The notes: generated from the letters alone by a model not told the origin. DNA of 64,000 nt from Hysterangium stoloniferum (GCA_015178975.1 WHVD01000174.1:1-64000), one strand, 5' to 3'. Shown: positions 1 through 11,559, counted from the stretch's first letter. Numbers and translations: made by a program.

Positions 1-2990
1 GGAGAAATACCATGACTTCGCGGATGTTTTTAGCAAGCAAAAAGCTGACCGGCTTCCGCCTCACAGAGAATACGACTTAAAAATCGATCTTGAAGATGGC
101 GCCCAGCCACCCCTAGGACATATTTACCCGCTTTCGTCCACGGAACTATCCGCAATCCGTGATTTCCTGGATGAACATTTGTCCATAGGTTTTATTCGAC
201 CCTCAAAGTCTCCTTTTGGAGCACCTGTTTTGTTTGTCAGAAAAAAGGATGGATCCCTTCGACTATGTGTTGATTTTAGAGACTCAATGCTGTCACCAAA
301 AAGGACAAATATCCACTCCCACTTATATCTGACCTGCTCGATGCTCTGCGGAATGCCCGGATTTATACCAAAATAGATCTCAAGCACGCCTATCATTTGG
401 TCCGGATTGCCACGGGCGACGAATGGAAAACCACTTTTAGAACCCGCTATGGGCCTTCGAGTGGTTGGTCATCCCTTTTGGACTCACTAATGCCCCATCT
501 GTTTTTCAGCGTTTTATCAACGACATTTTCTCCGACATGCTCGATGTATGCGTCATTGTTTACTTGGACGACATTCTTATCTAGTCCGAGAATCCCGCGG
601 AACACGACAAACAAGTCCGTGAGGTTCTCCGGAGGCTCAGACAACATGGTTTATTCGCAAATGGTAAAAAATGTACTTTTGACACGGACTCCGTGGAATA
701 CCTAGGTTTCATGATGGGACCCGATGGACTCCACATGGACGAAACTAAAGTGCAGGTCATCAAAGATTGGCCCGAACCCCGAAAAGTTAAAGATATCCAA
801 TCCTTCCTCGGCTTTGCCAATTTTTATAGACGTTTTATCCGTGGATATTCCGACATCACGGTACCCCTTACCCGTCTTACGCGTAAGGGTACTCCGTGGA
901 ACTTTAACGATAAGTGTCAAAAAGCTTTCAATCTTTTAAAAAATTCTTTTTCCACAGCTCCTATTCTGTCGCATTGGAAACCGGACTTCCCGCTCATTGT
1001 TGAAACGGACGCCTCCGACTATGCACTTGGAGCCATTCTCTCTATCCAGGACTCCGACGGAGAAGTTCACCCCGTGGCTTTTCTGTCCCGGACTTTTACC
1101 GGAGCAGAGCTCAACTACGACGTTCATGATAAAGAACTTCTGGCAATCTTTTCAGCTTTCAAAGCGTGGCGACACTATTTGGAAGGTTCAGGAGCTCCTA
1201 TTGACGTTGTAACAGATCACAAAAACCTGGAATACTTTTCTACCACAAAACTCTTGACCCGTCGGCAGGCCCGCTGGTCTGAATATCTCTCCGCCTTCAA
1301 CATGATTATCCGTTTTCGACCCGGCCGTCTCGGCGGCAAACCCGACGCTTTAACTAGACGATGGGACGTCTATCCTAAAGAGGGGAGCAACGACTATGCA
1401 ATGGTAAATCCGCACAACCTGAAACCTATCTTCACGAATCAACAACTTACCGCATCGGTCCACGCAACTTTCCTCGTCAATCCCATTGTCCGTGGAATTA
1501 TCATTATGGATATCGAAAAGTTACATCAAGATATTCTATCGGCAATTCCGCTAGACCCAGTTACTAAAGCTCATCTGGACAATCCCGTGGACCCCGATCA
1601 ACCTCGGTGGTCTCTTGATCAACATGGTTTCATTAGACTTGACGATCGTATCTATGTACCGGACTTCGACGGCCTCCGCCTCAGGATCCTTCAATATAAA
1701 CATGATCATCCACTCTCAGGACATTTTGGGTACAACAAAACTCTATCATTAATAAGAAGAGAATACACTTGGCCCGGACTCCGTGGATTCGTTAAGCACT
1801 ATTGTAAATCTTGCACTACTTGTCCCCGCTCGAAATCTCAGCGACACAAGCCATACGGCCTTTTGAAACAACTCCCGGTACCGGAACACCCGTGGAATTC
1901 TATATCTATGGATTTCACTGAACACCTACCGGATTCCAAAGGCTTTTCCGCTATTCTAGTCATTGTTGACAGATTCTCAAAACAAGGTATATTCATCCCT
2001 ACTTATGATACAATTACGTCCGTGCAGTTAGCGGAACTTTTCATTATCCACGTATTTTCCAAGCACGGAGTTCCGTCCCACGTGACTTCCGATCGAGGAT
2101 CAGAGTTTGTGTCTCACTTCTTTAGATCCCTCGGAAAATCCTTGGACATGACATTACATTTCACGTCCGGACATCACCCGGAAGGTGACGGACAAACCGA
2201 ACGCGTCAACCAGACATTGGAACAATACCTCCGCGTATATTGCAACTATCAACAGGACAATTGGAAAACCTTGTTACCACTTGCAGAGTTTGCTTACAAC
2301 AATGCACCCTCGGCCACTACTGGCGTTTCCCCGTTCTTTGCAAATAAAGGATATAATCCAAATATTACAGTACATCCAGAACGAAATCTCGCCTCTGTTC
2401 GTGCTCAAGAGTTCACCACGGACCTCCACGAGCTCCACGAGGAACTCCGGACTGCAATATTGTCCGCCCAAGAGCAATACCAACATTCAGCGGACAAACA
2501 CCGGATCCCGCCACCAAACTTCAAGATTGGCGACCGTGTTTATGTCAAAGCCCAATTCTTCCGGACTACCCGTCCATCAAAGAAGCTTGCTGAAAAATAT
2601 TTAGGTCCCTTTGAAATTATCGCACAAGTAGGTTCAGTTTCTTGGACTCTACGGCTTCCGGATAGCATGCACGCGGTACACCCGGTATTTCATGTCTCTA
2701 TGCTAGAACCTTGTACTGCTAACACTATCCCGGATCGCGTGAAATCTCCGCCTCCTCCTGTCGTCATTGACGGAGAACCCGAGTTTGAAATCTCTCAGAT
2801 TTTAGATTCAAAAATTGACAAGCGTCGACGCACTTGTAAACTGCTTTACTTGGTCAAGTGGGCGGGTTACGAGGGCACCGATGAAGAAACCTCATGGATT
2901 TTGGCCACGGAACTCGGTAATGCCACGGAAATCGTTACTGACTTTCATACAGCTTACCCACTCAAACCTGGACCATTATCGTCTCTCTGA
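1..2990 (+). pseudogene. gypsy pol: RT-RNase H-integrase-chromodomain
   Basis: Polyprotein of a chromovirus that copies element RNA into DNA and integrates it. The RT part (about 2-700) is broken by several frameshifts near 285, 455 and 585 and a stop just after the YLDD motif. From about 693 a 765-codon open frame runs to the stop at 2990. It contains RNase H (TDAS, KELLA, TDHKN, PDALTRR), an HHCC integrase finger (residues ~330-385, ending CKSCTTC), the integrase core with D (SMDF), D (TSDRG) and E (GQTERVNQ), a GPF module (KYLGPFEII) and a C-terminal chromodomain (LYLVKWAGYEGTDEETSW). The methionine at 693 is internal to RT and is not a true start. Chromodomains of this class direct integration to marked chromatin in characterised elements. 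Confidence 0.95.
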
Positions 2991-3193
2991 CCGCACCCCG
3001 CGGACCCCGTGTTACGTTTGGACTCATTTTCACTATTCCCTGTCGCCCTATGTCTCTCCTTGTTTTTACAGGTTCTGACATGTCTTGTCAAGTCTTTAAG
3101 CGGACTCTCCGCGGACTTTGGCTTTGACTTTTATTTTTTATGTTTTTCACGCTTTACTTTTATGTTCAATTACTTTTATTTCTATATTACTTT

Positions 3194-4184
3194 TCAGTCT
3201 ACATTTATGGGACTATGTTTTTTCCCCTCTGCCTCAGCTACCTCCTCAGGGAGCTCCGCGACCTCCGCGACCTCCGCGGCAACCCCGTCCTCATCCGATC
3301 TGGCATCCTCGGAACTCCCGACTTGCGGCTCTTCAAAGACATAGCCGCCATACTCCGCCAGGAACTTCCAAAACTCCTCGCGGAGTCCGGACAGCTCCTT
3401 TGCCACCACAATTTGGACTTTGTTGCTCTTCCGGAGCAACTCGTTTTGGGCCTCGATGCCCTCGGCGATCCGTCCAAGGACCTCATCCAACCCGGACAAC
3501 CCGTCCGTCCCGCTTATGTCTCGCGCCCCGGATCCCGTGGCCTGCTCGTGCACAAGCGAGCACCTCGCCTTGAGGTGCGCGCATTGATAACATCCCGGCC
3601 CCCGGCCGGCCTTTCGGTTGCATTCCGTGTTCCGGTCGTTGCAACCGGAACACCGCAGCTCGTTCCGCGTCGGAAGACGGACTGGCGCCGCCTTCCTTGC
3701 CTTCTGTTGAGTTGGTCAGTCTCCGCGGGTATTCCATGGACATGAGGCCTACCTTTTGGGGCTCTCTGGCTCCCCCTCGGACTCCGACTCCACCTCTGTC
3801 GCTTTGCGCTGAAAATCACAAGTCAGTAAAAAATCGACAAGTGAATTTGGGACTTACTTTTCCCGCAACAATGGCGGCCCTCTCCGCGGCCAACCGGGCT
3901 TTCTCCGCAGCCACCCGGGCGTTCTCCGCGGCCACTCGCGCAGCCTCCTCCACCTCACGTTCCCTCTCCTTTGCGGCCTCTTCCTCCGCGGCCAATGCTT
4001 CCTGGTACTCTCTGTCCAGGGCCTCCTCAGCCTCCCTCGCCTCTCTCTCTGCTGCTTCACGAAGCTGGCGCTGCTCTTCTCGCTGCGCCAACAATTGGGC
4101 CGCCGTCCACGGCGCCTGATACGGAGTGCCCGTGGAGGGCCCTGCTGTCGGCATTGGCTTGCGTGGTGTTGGTTTTGGTCCCAT
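3194..4184 (-). CDS. Antisense gypsy-borne gene with GAL4-type Zn2Cys6 cysteine cluster
   Basis: Not a named family as far as I can tell. I read three exons. Exon 1 is 4184-3858 (109 codons, starting MGPKPTPRKPMP, then a long E/A/R-rich probable coiled coil). A 49-nt intron (3857-3809, GTAAGT...TTTTCAG) leads to exon 2 (3808-3753, acidic). Intron 2 starts at 3752; exon 3 ends at the stop at 3194. Exon 3 carries C-x2-C-x6-C-x9-C-x2-C-x6-C at 3652-3560, the exact Zn2Cys6 spacing, then a helical stretch and an acidic C-terminus. Using the first AG (3704) puts exon 3 out of frame; an AG 8 nt further in restores the cysteine frame, so that junction is uncertain or carries an indel. The gene is convergent with pol. 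The cluster suggests nucleic-acid binding; the role is unknown. Confidence 0.75.
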
Positions 4185-4237
4185 AGTGACGAAGATGGGG
4201 GTAATAAAGAAGAAGAAATTTCTATTTTTCAATTTTT

Positions 4238-4244
4238 TATATAG
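4238..4244 (-). promoter_or_regulatory. TATA box of the antisense gene
   Basis: On the minus strand the sequence reads CCTATATAAAAAATTG, with the TATA about 55 nt upstream of the ATG at 4184. The copy at 38521 has ATATAAAA at the same distance from its ATG (38463 versus 38521), so the promoter geometry is conserved between two diverged elements. Confidence 0.6.
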
Positions 4245-4382
4245 GCTCGTCGCGTTTGAACCTTACCTTCCAGATCACATGACTCTTTGACACATACGTG
4301 TAACCGACATGACTTTTGACACATGCGCGTAGCCGACAAGAACCTTATTTAGGTCTAGAGCCTCTTTGGGACTTCGGCATAA

Positions 4383-4393
4383 AGGGAGGATAC
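4383..4393 (+). other. Polypurine tract of the gypsy element
   Basis: The purine run AAAGGGAGGA followed by TAC directly precedes the TG of the 3' LTR. The same arrangement (minus strand GGGGGGATAC then TGTTATGAG) adjoins the LTR at 38349, which fixes that element's orientation. Confidence 0.75.
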
Positions 4394-5214
4394 TGTTACG
4401 ACCAGACAAATCCCGCCGGACTCCGGGCACTAACTCGTACGCCCCCACGCGCTACAAGCACCAATCGTCTGTTTATAAGATTTCCCACCTGGACTCCGTT
4501 ACGTCAAGACTCGTTACGTTCGACCTCATTAAGACACATATCAGTCACCGGACTTCCCCCAGACCCCGTCTCTGTCTATGTCCGTCTTCGTCCCACACAT
4601 CAGTCACCGGAACCCGCTTAGAATCCCGTCACCGCTCTAATCGAGCCCCGTTCCCGTTTTAGTCAAATGACCTGTCACGATTTAGGACTCCGCTCCCGCT
4701 CCGTTTCCCGTTATGGGTTATGCTTTGTCACGATTCGGACTCCGCTCCATTCCGTCCCGTTCCTAACACCAATTTGGTGTTTACTATTCCCGTTCTATGT
4801 TTTGCTCGTTTCGTCTCATTATTACTGGATTCGGTATGTCATGCATTCCACGGTCTATATAAACTGGCAGATGTTGTACATACAATCCAGTCAGAAAATT
4901 AGCTTAGATTCCCCCCAGTAATCTAATACATTTTCCTCTCTAAAAACCCTACTCTTATCAGACCGCTCGCACTAGTCGGAGCCCACGGGCTCCGGCGCAT
5001 CTATCTCTCTCGACTATCTCGATTCACGACTCTCGACTCACGACCTACGACTCACGACCCACGAACCCCTGCCCGGACTCCCCGGGATTCCCGTCCGCCT
5101 GTCTGAAATTGGACAACACGATCTAGCGAGGGCGCAGCCTATAAGCTGAAGCCAAGTCCTACCGGATATCCCGCGGGTTTCTCCGGAAACCCGGCCTGAG
5201 TGTGTATCCTAACA
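4394..5214 (+). repeat. 3' LTR, family A (821 bp)
   Basis: Starts TGTTACGACCAG and ends CCTAACA, the TG...CA termini of LTRs. A TATATAAA at 4855-4862 is a probable promoter TATA box. A full-length second copy stands alone at 53825-54661 with a 5-bp target duplication, confirming both ends. The last ~80 bp (…TATAAGCTGAAGCCAAGTCC…) are also found in the family B LTRs, so the two families are related. Confidence 0.9.
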
Positions 5215-5668
5215 CCGTGGAGTAAATGTCATACCGAATCCAGTAATAATGAGATGAAGCGAGCAAAACATAAAACGGGAATAATAAACACCAAATTGGT
5301 GTTAGGAACGGGACGGAACGGAGTCTGAATCATGACAAAGCATAACCCATAACGGGAAATGGAGCGGGAGCGGAGTACAAATTGTGACAGGTCATTTGAC
5401 TAAAATGGGAACAGGGCTCGATTAGAGTGGTGACAGGATTCTGAGTGGGGTCCAGTGACTGATGTGTGGGGCAAAGACGGACATAGACAGAGATGGAGTC
5501 CGGGGGAAGTCCGGTGACTGATATGTGTCGTAATGAGATCGAACGTAACAAGTCTTGACGTAATGGAGTCTGGGCGGGAAATCCTATAAACAGATAATTG
5601 GTGCGTGTAGGGCATGATGGCGTACAGGTTAGTACCCGGAGTCCGGTGGGATTGTCCAGTCATAACAA
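5215..5668 (-). repeat. Inverted, truncated family A LTR
   Basis: Reverse complement of about 4394-4860 of the adjacent LTR. It begins at an internal LTR position and ends at 5668 with the complement of TGTTATGACTGG. Together with 4394-4860 it forms a long inverted repeat with a ~350-bp spacer. Apparent reading frames here are LTR sequence, not genes. Confidence 0.9.
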
Positions 5669-5935
5669 TGGGAGTGGGTGTGCTGTGGATGGGAGTGGGT
5701 GTGCTGTGGATGGGAGTGGGTGTGCTGTGGATGGGAGTGGGTGTGCTGTGGATGGGAGTGGGTGTGCTGTGGATGGGAGTGGGTGTGCTGTGGATGGGAG
5801 TGGGTGCATCTGGATGGGTGCGTCGTGGATGGGTGCATCGTGGATGGGTGCATCGTGGATGGGTGCGTCGTGGATGGGTGCGTCGTGGATGGGTGCGTGG
5901 TGGATGGGAGCAGGTGGATGGGTGCGTGGTTGAAA
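5669..5935. repeat. Compound minisatellite: 21-bp then 15-bp units
   Basis: About six near-perfect copies of a 21-bp unit (GTGCTGTGGATGGGAGTGGGT less one base; 5670-5806) pass into about eight copies of a 15-bp unit built on GTGCGTCGTGGATGG (5807-5935). Both periods are multiples of three, so all frames stay open and give false repetitive proteins on both strands. The array abuts the inverted LTR terminus at 5668. Confidence 0.95.
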
Positions 5936-5989
5936 ATGCCATGTGTGTATAAAATAATTCCGTATGCATAACATAATTCTGCACGGGCA

Positions 5990-6110
5990 AAAATGCTCCC
6001 ACAGCGCGGCAATAATACTCCCGTGGCATGCCAAATACTCCCGCAATGGCATAATTGCTTCCACTGTGGCCAAAATGCCTCCGTGCTGACATAATCTGGG
6101 TGCCTGAGTT
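5990..6110. repeat. Degenerate ~20-22 bp tandem repeat
   Basis: Five diverged copies of a unit like AAATNCTCCCNCNGTGGCAT follow each other. No gene is visible between 5936 and 6791 apart from a short open frame at 6674-6727 that could be 5' leader of the next gene. Confidence 0.6.
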
Positions 6111-6791
6111 ACTAAAAAAGGCAAGGTGGACCCACAACCCACCAAGCAAAATTCATATATATGGATAATACATCATAACATTCAATTAACCCATTTCGCT
6201 TCTGATGTATATCTTGGCACCTGGCAGTTTATATTGGCCCAAATGCACATGAAAGCTAAAATTTATGAAGATCGATGAATGGCTCACTAACCGCCACATT
6301 CAAAAATGAACAAACTTCACAAGATAGCCGCTGCTCTTCTGGCCTTGAGGCAGGTCACAGCCACCGACTAGGAAGGTTAATCACACGTGGCAGTGCCTCG
6401 CTCGGCCCAAATGGAAGGATGGTACCTTACTCATTTGCATATTTAAAACAAACCTTTATATATTGAAATCAGGAGAAATATTTGGGTGATAAAACGTACT
6501 GTGAACTGCATATATACTGGTTTGTAGCTGACGATGCTGAGAACAATGAGTCCGACTACCCGGAAGTCCCCATGTTTAGCAGATTTGGCGCCTTGATTAC
6601 CTACTTTGTATTCCGATTAGCGTGGTCACTGCCGTCATTCTTGTTGTCTTTGAGATTTAATATTGCCGGCAGCATGTCGGCACAGCCTCGTTATCAAGCC
6701 CATTATGATTATGTAAACGCCATTTGAGAGCTCTCATTCTCTGAAGTCCTCATCCGCCGACGTAGTCGCTTACAAGAACAGGTTGACATCA

Positions 6792-7693
6792 ATGAGTTGG
6801 AACCCGCGTAATCCGACTGGATCAGCCTATGAACCGCCAATTCAATATGGATATTATCCTGCGACCAGTGCAGCCCAATACCCCCCACATGTATACACCA
6901 GCAACCAGTATTATGCCTCTCAACCATCACATCCCGTGCACCTGAATGATCCACGCTACGTATATCATTCGCCAGAGCCCCCCCACCACAACGAATCACC
7001 TCGCTCTAACGCTCGTCCTCGCGATCATTCTCATTGTAGGTGGCCTGCGCCACGGGAAACACATCTGATCTCTCTTTTGTTGCAGCACCCCTGCTCCGCA
7101 CACCAAATGACTTGCTTCAGCATTTCGACCGCCGCGCAGGCACGGGGATACTGTGGGATATGAGATTCGCCCCAAGCACCTCACGCAGCCCCGGCGAGCA
7201 CCGCCACAAGATTCCTCGCGGCCATGTCCAAAAAGTCGCGACAGAGCCAGGGACGAGGAAGATGCGGATTACAATATCGTCTAGACCCGAATGGGAGATC
7301 GAGGTGGCCCAGGATAGTCAAAATGAACGAGGGTTCTTTTCCGTCGAGGACGTGCTGTGCTCCATAACTGATTATCTGCGTCGACCTATAACCACTGATG
7401 AGTGGGAAGGCATGCCTTCCGATCGCCAGAAACAACTCCACCTTTTGCGGCACGATAGACTTGCGGACGATGTGGTGGAATTCAATGCCGACATTAGCGT
7501 TAGATATGTAGATTTGCTTGGGTGGAAGACGGTTTTTGGCGGGTTGACACCTCTTGGACCAACAGAGTGGGGAATGGAGGTTATAGATCGGAGAAGGGTT
7601 CCCGAATTCAAGAAAAGAGGTTTGTTTTTTTTTAAAAAATAACAACCTTCTGCCTGGAATGTTCTGCTAACGAAATTTCTCCCAGAGAACTAA
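6792..7693 (+). CDS. DUF6699-like protein (intact host gene)
   Basis: Three exons: 6792-7035, 7086-7619 and 7686-7693. The introns are 50 nt (GTAGGT...TTGCAG) and 66 nt (GTTTGT...CTCCCAG), both phase 1, and joining them gives one uninterrupted frame ending VPEFKKREN. The start is the ATG at 6792. The N-terminus is Pro/Tyr/Gln-rich and disordered. The C-terminal half (LLQHFDRR, LWDMRFAPSTSR, WEIEVAQD, DYLRRPITTDEW, VRYVDLLGWKTVFGGL, WGMEVI) has the order of conserved blocks seen in the basidiomycete DUF6699 family, whose function is unknown. It is the only gene here with no visible lesion. The family name is from memory of the pattern, not a search. Confidence 0.75.
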
Positions 7694-8515
7694 TGACAAT
7701 AGCTGATGTGATGAAAATAACTCCAATAGCTGCAAATGTTAAATGTACGATTATACTTTCGATCCTTTATTTGACGAGCGATTGCCGTTTTATTTAACAT
7801 AATTGGGCTCGATGATGCCATGCTTACGAACGAATTGGTGTTACAACTCATATTTGACTGGTAATTCTCTCCGCCACGTGATTCACTTTGCAACGAACCA
7901 ATTACATATTCCCCATTACGACTTTGTCTTATTGGTGTGCGTCATAAGGCTGTATCCCTCTAAACCAGACATCTAGGCAGATCTTTACATTCCGTGTTTT
8001 GGGACTTTACAACAGGGCCGGCTAGAATCAACCGATGTGTGAGTATAACGCAAGGACCTGAGTCATACCATCATGATCGGAAGAGGCTGGGGGAACTTCT
8101 GGCTAATAAATTTCTAGCCATTTACTGATATCCAGAGCGGGTTGCACTTGAACGAATAGACGGGAACAGGAACCCGGCCCATGTAGTTATGTAACTTCCA
8201 AGCGCCTCTTCAATGCCAGGCCTGCCTGACGCATTCGAATTGGAGAACCAGCCAGTGATTCAGGTGGCCCTAAGACCTCGTGATCTTTCATCAATGAAAC
8301 GTTCTCAACTCGCGCCAAGCTTAGGCATATTTGGAGCCTAGTGCAGCCGCAGAAACCCTCACATTTATCCAGATGCGCCGTCTGATCCCACAAACTTAGT
8401 CGACAGGATGGATGGCAGATTTGGGCGTGGTTGAACAGTTTTATTGATCAGTATGGACTTTAATGCCAAGTGTTAACAGAGGAGCTCACTTCGATTCGGA
8501 AGGTCGTTAATCTAA
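7694..8515. other. No gene recognised
   Basis: No open frame with recognisable protein features, no tandem repeat and no element ends are seen. It separates the DUF6699-like gene from the duplicated segments that follow. Confidence 0.5.
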
Positions 8516-9042
8516 CTAAGTATATCCCTTATTCGGACGTAGAACTTTGATCAGGGATATTTGTCCGGCGTTGAGTGTCGCCGATTCAATAAATGTGGAA
8601 AGAACCTTGAAGCTCGAGACACTTGCCAAATCAACATTCGTTCCCGTTAAGGCAGGCAGATCTAGGCGTATTACGGCCTCGTATACAGACGCAAACAAGT
8701 CCAGATGAGCCGCTCTTAGAGTCTGGCGAACGAATAATCTCGGTTACTCTGCAGCTGATAGCTGTATCTTTCGACCCCGAATCTGCGTGTACCACTGTGC
8801 GCAGCCTCGATAGCATCTCCATTCTTCTGTGTCTCCTTCAACATTGTGAAACAATGCGTGGTTCAATCAGCCACCCATTTAACCTTGAGCGTCTTGAATG
8901 TTTACTTCTCATCGCTCATTCCTTCTTATGCGTAATTGCCACACCTTTCACTGGTGCGTCGGTAGCGTGTAATGCGAGCTTGATATCAATGTTAAAGACA
9001 TATGCTTCACCTTCTGAACAATCAATTCGAAGGGATTTTTAA
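8516..9042 (-). other. Duplicated segment, possible coding relic
   Basis: About 8680-8980 is repeated in the same orientation at 62985-64000, where a solo LTR splits it. The minus strand has a short plausible coding stretch (8698-8516, containing VIRLDLPALTGTNVDLASV) that I cannot assign. The right-hand copy has lost many CpG sites kept here. 9043-9500 shows nothing recognisable. Confidence 0.5.
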
Positions 9043-9500
9043 TCATCTCGGATAACGCCTACATATCCCAACCAAACCAAGGGTAACATTCCACCATCAC
9101 CTTGCTGTATGGACATCGGCAAATCCGACCCAGCAGGGAAACCTGCTGGCCCAGTACACGCTCCCAACCGTATACTACCCACCACTGGGTCACCAAGATT
9201 CTCAGAGTTCGATGCACGCGTAGGTCGGCACGAATCGACTATCTTATCACTCCCTTTGGACGAGGCTCAGTAGTAGACTCCTGATCAGTAATTCTGGATG
9301 GGCGAAACGGTCGGGGTAGCGGTATCCCCCTGACGAGAGCTCTCGTTGGCTTGAAACCGTTACTATCCCGTTTCCCCTAGCCACCCTCTACACTAGCTGA
9401 CAAAGTTCAATCTTCGGAGACAACTGTTTGCGGCGAGTGATAAGGTGGTGGTCCGCCCAGCGGCGCTCTGGTGGACGCTGGTGACCTCGCGTTGTCAAGG

Positions 9501-10240
9501 TCACCTGGCTATAGCATCGTCCCCTTTATCGAGCCCCTCTGGAGGCGGATTCCATAGCTGTAGGAACCTACTTAGTTGGGGGAATTTAAGAGCGCATACG
9601 TTCGCTTTGTATAATCCCTGTAACATCTTTAGACTAGCGGTGAACATATTGTGAACACTAGCCTCGGAGGAAAGTGCATTGGATCTATGGACGATGGTAA
9701 CATTACAAAGGATCCCACTTAAAAAGTCTATCATCCCCACCAGACCGTCGGCAACAATCACTGACAAATCCATGCCGACATTTGTCTTCAGGCTCTCACC
9801 AAGATCTTTATTCAATCCTCAGGATCGCGACTTTACAGCCAAAACTCTGCCATGAAAAAATGACCGCTTTCAATCGATGCCAGTGACGGCGTCAGGTGGA
9901 TCGTTAAAGTACCCTGGAGCACTGTTTTAGTTAGTAATTCAGCGGGCTACTACTCCTCTCAATCAGACCTGTATAAATGAAATTTAAACACTCATTACTA
10001 AATCACATCTCTTGCCACAGCCACGACGATCTTAATTTTCTCCCAATATATTTATAGATGCCAGTGTACTGCGTTTTCGTTTTCTTTATCTGTGGGGGCG
10101 TATGAGGAGAGGGAACAACAGCCATGCCACCCGCCCAAAACCCGGCAATCCTCAACTGGCTCATGCCAGGGGAGAGCGAAATAGAGTATACTTCATCCCC
10201 CCCAGACGGAGAGATATTTTTGGGTATAATTTATCATGAA
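9501..10240 (-). other. Duplicated segment with broken reading frame, unassigned
   Basis: About 9570-10240 recurs in inverted orientation at 56200-56900. On the minus strand 9815-9501 is open (104 codons, containing GMDLSVIVADGLVGMIDFL) without a family I recognise. A TATAAATATA lies near 10050 on both copies. It may be part of an unknown repeat or a dead host gene. Confidence 0.45.
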
Positions 10241-10269
10241 AGAGTGCCCGGAGAATCATTTAGCTTCCG

Positions 10270-10420
10270 TTGAATTCTTCCCAATGTGACCATCTACCAA
10301 ATTTGTTTTTTTCCCTGAAACGGCTACCGACACCTGCGCCGTCAAACGCTGCAAGGATATTTCCACCCGCGAGCGTGATAGTTGTAGCGTACGGCGACAG
10401 TTCGTAGGATGTCAGGAGGT
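10270..10420 (-). pseudogene. Coding relic shared with 16670-16830
   Basis: On the minus strand a short stretch (LAGGNILAAFDGAGVGS) matches the copy at 16830-16670 (FAGGKLLEAFGGGGVGSGS), so both derive from one coding sequence. I do not recognise the protein. The two copies each lie upstream of similar repeat arrays, suggesting duplication of a larger block. Confidence 0.45.
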
Positions 10421-10899
10421 CATCATTAATATGGCGTTTTTTTTCGCGGGACTGTACGAGTAGGCCAGTAAGTTGTTGTTGTTGGTTGTGAGAGGAGCGT
10501 GGCTGACAGGACGGTGGAATAGAGATTTATCATAGCGAATAACGCCTCCCCCATCCTTGGTGTCTGCGGCTTTCGGCCGTTAACAACACAGCATAGCGTC
10601 GTGGTTTGAAACCGTCGAAAGCTGGGTGGTTGTTGGGTTTGTGGGTAGGAGGGCAGGGGGAATACACATTCATCCAGAGAAGAAGGCTAGTACGATTCTG
10701 AGTGGATTCCGAAAGGAAAGCGGGGGGAATAGAATAAGGGATTAACAGAAGAGAAGAGAGAGTAAATAGAAACAATAAAAATATGTTAAAGAGAGTTTAA
10801 ACAGACGCATCCACCACTATTTGAGTATCAAGGCAGGACGGACTTAGTCGGAGGAAGGGACGTCGTCGCAAGATCGTACGCTGGGAGTGATAGGATGGG

Positions 10900-11260
10900 G
10901 TGAGATGGAACGATCCAAAACTCGCACATACACCTTATGTGCATCTGCGTACCCCGATGCACCCAAGTGCTCAGGGTGGAATGGCATGGTCGAAGAGTCT
11001 GCACTCGCACAATTGCCTCAGGTAGGGATGCGAACCACCGATTATGCGCAGACGGGAAAGGGAGGGAAAAGGAGATAGCGCTGCCACTGCCATCCTATTC
11101 TCCCGAGCATAGATAAACATGGAGGTGGAAGGGGTCCAATACCCGATCTAACTCGGGATGGAAAAGGATGTTCGAGGAGTGTCTTGTTCCTTCGTATATG
11201 CATCTACACATCTAGCGTGCAGCTGCAAACCACGCGCATATTGAAAAAGAAGTGTAATAT
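10900..11260. repeat. Array 1 of ~190-bp degenerate repeats
   Basis: Three related units start near 10905, 10985 and 11165, each built around GTCGAGGAGT followed by a CGCA-rich stretch and CTGCGAACCACCGAT. The same triplet occurs near 13498-13950 and 17050-17560. No coding function is evident. Confidence 0.6.
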
Positions 11261-11559
11261 CGCCGTCTAAGAAAGTGTAGCTTGGAATGGGATTGTGGTT
11301 GATAGAAAGAGAGATCGGGTTGGTGAATTTATGTGATTGGTGTTATCATTGTTGGAACTGCGATGACTGCGACTGTGAGGATTTGCCGCCGCCCCCTTGG
11401 TTTCTAATAACCCCAGGATTCGTGTCAAAAGCACCCAAAACCCAGCCCATCTTACATAATCTAAGATCGACCAGATATTTGACATCCCAGACTGATATCA
11501 ATTTGTTATGGTGGGTTGAAGCGGACATCTCCTTCTGGGCATGTCTACTCGCTGCGCCT

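Larger units (their letters stand above)
1..5214 (+). mobile_element. Ty3/gypsy chromovirus, 3' half with 3' LTR
   Basis: The window opens inside the pol gene of a Ty3/gypsy element. In order it holds reverse transcriptase, RNase H, integrase with chromodomain (plus strand), a spliced gene on the minus strand (3194-4184), a purine tract (about 4383-4393) and an LTR (4394-5214). Gag and protease lie upstream of the window. The sequence keeps many CpG sites and most of pol is open, so this is the youngest gypsy copy here. Related, more decayed copies lie at 38060-40078 and 42848-45562. Confidence 0.95.

Noticed and set aside
693..2990. Methionine at 693 as a genuine start of a separate 765-residue protein
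   Set aside because: The frame begins in the middle of the reverse transcriptase thumb; upstream RT is simply frameshifted.
5598..5971. Long overlapping repetitive open frames on both strands
   Set aside because: They arise from 21- and 15-bp tandem repeats whose lengths are multiples of three; there is no start context or conservation.
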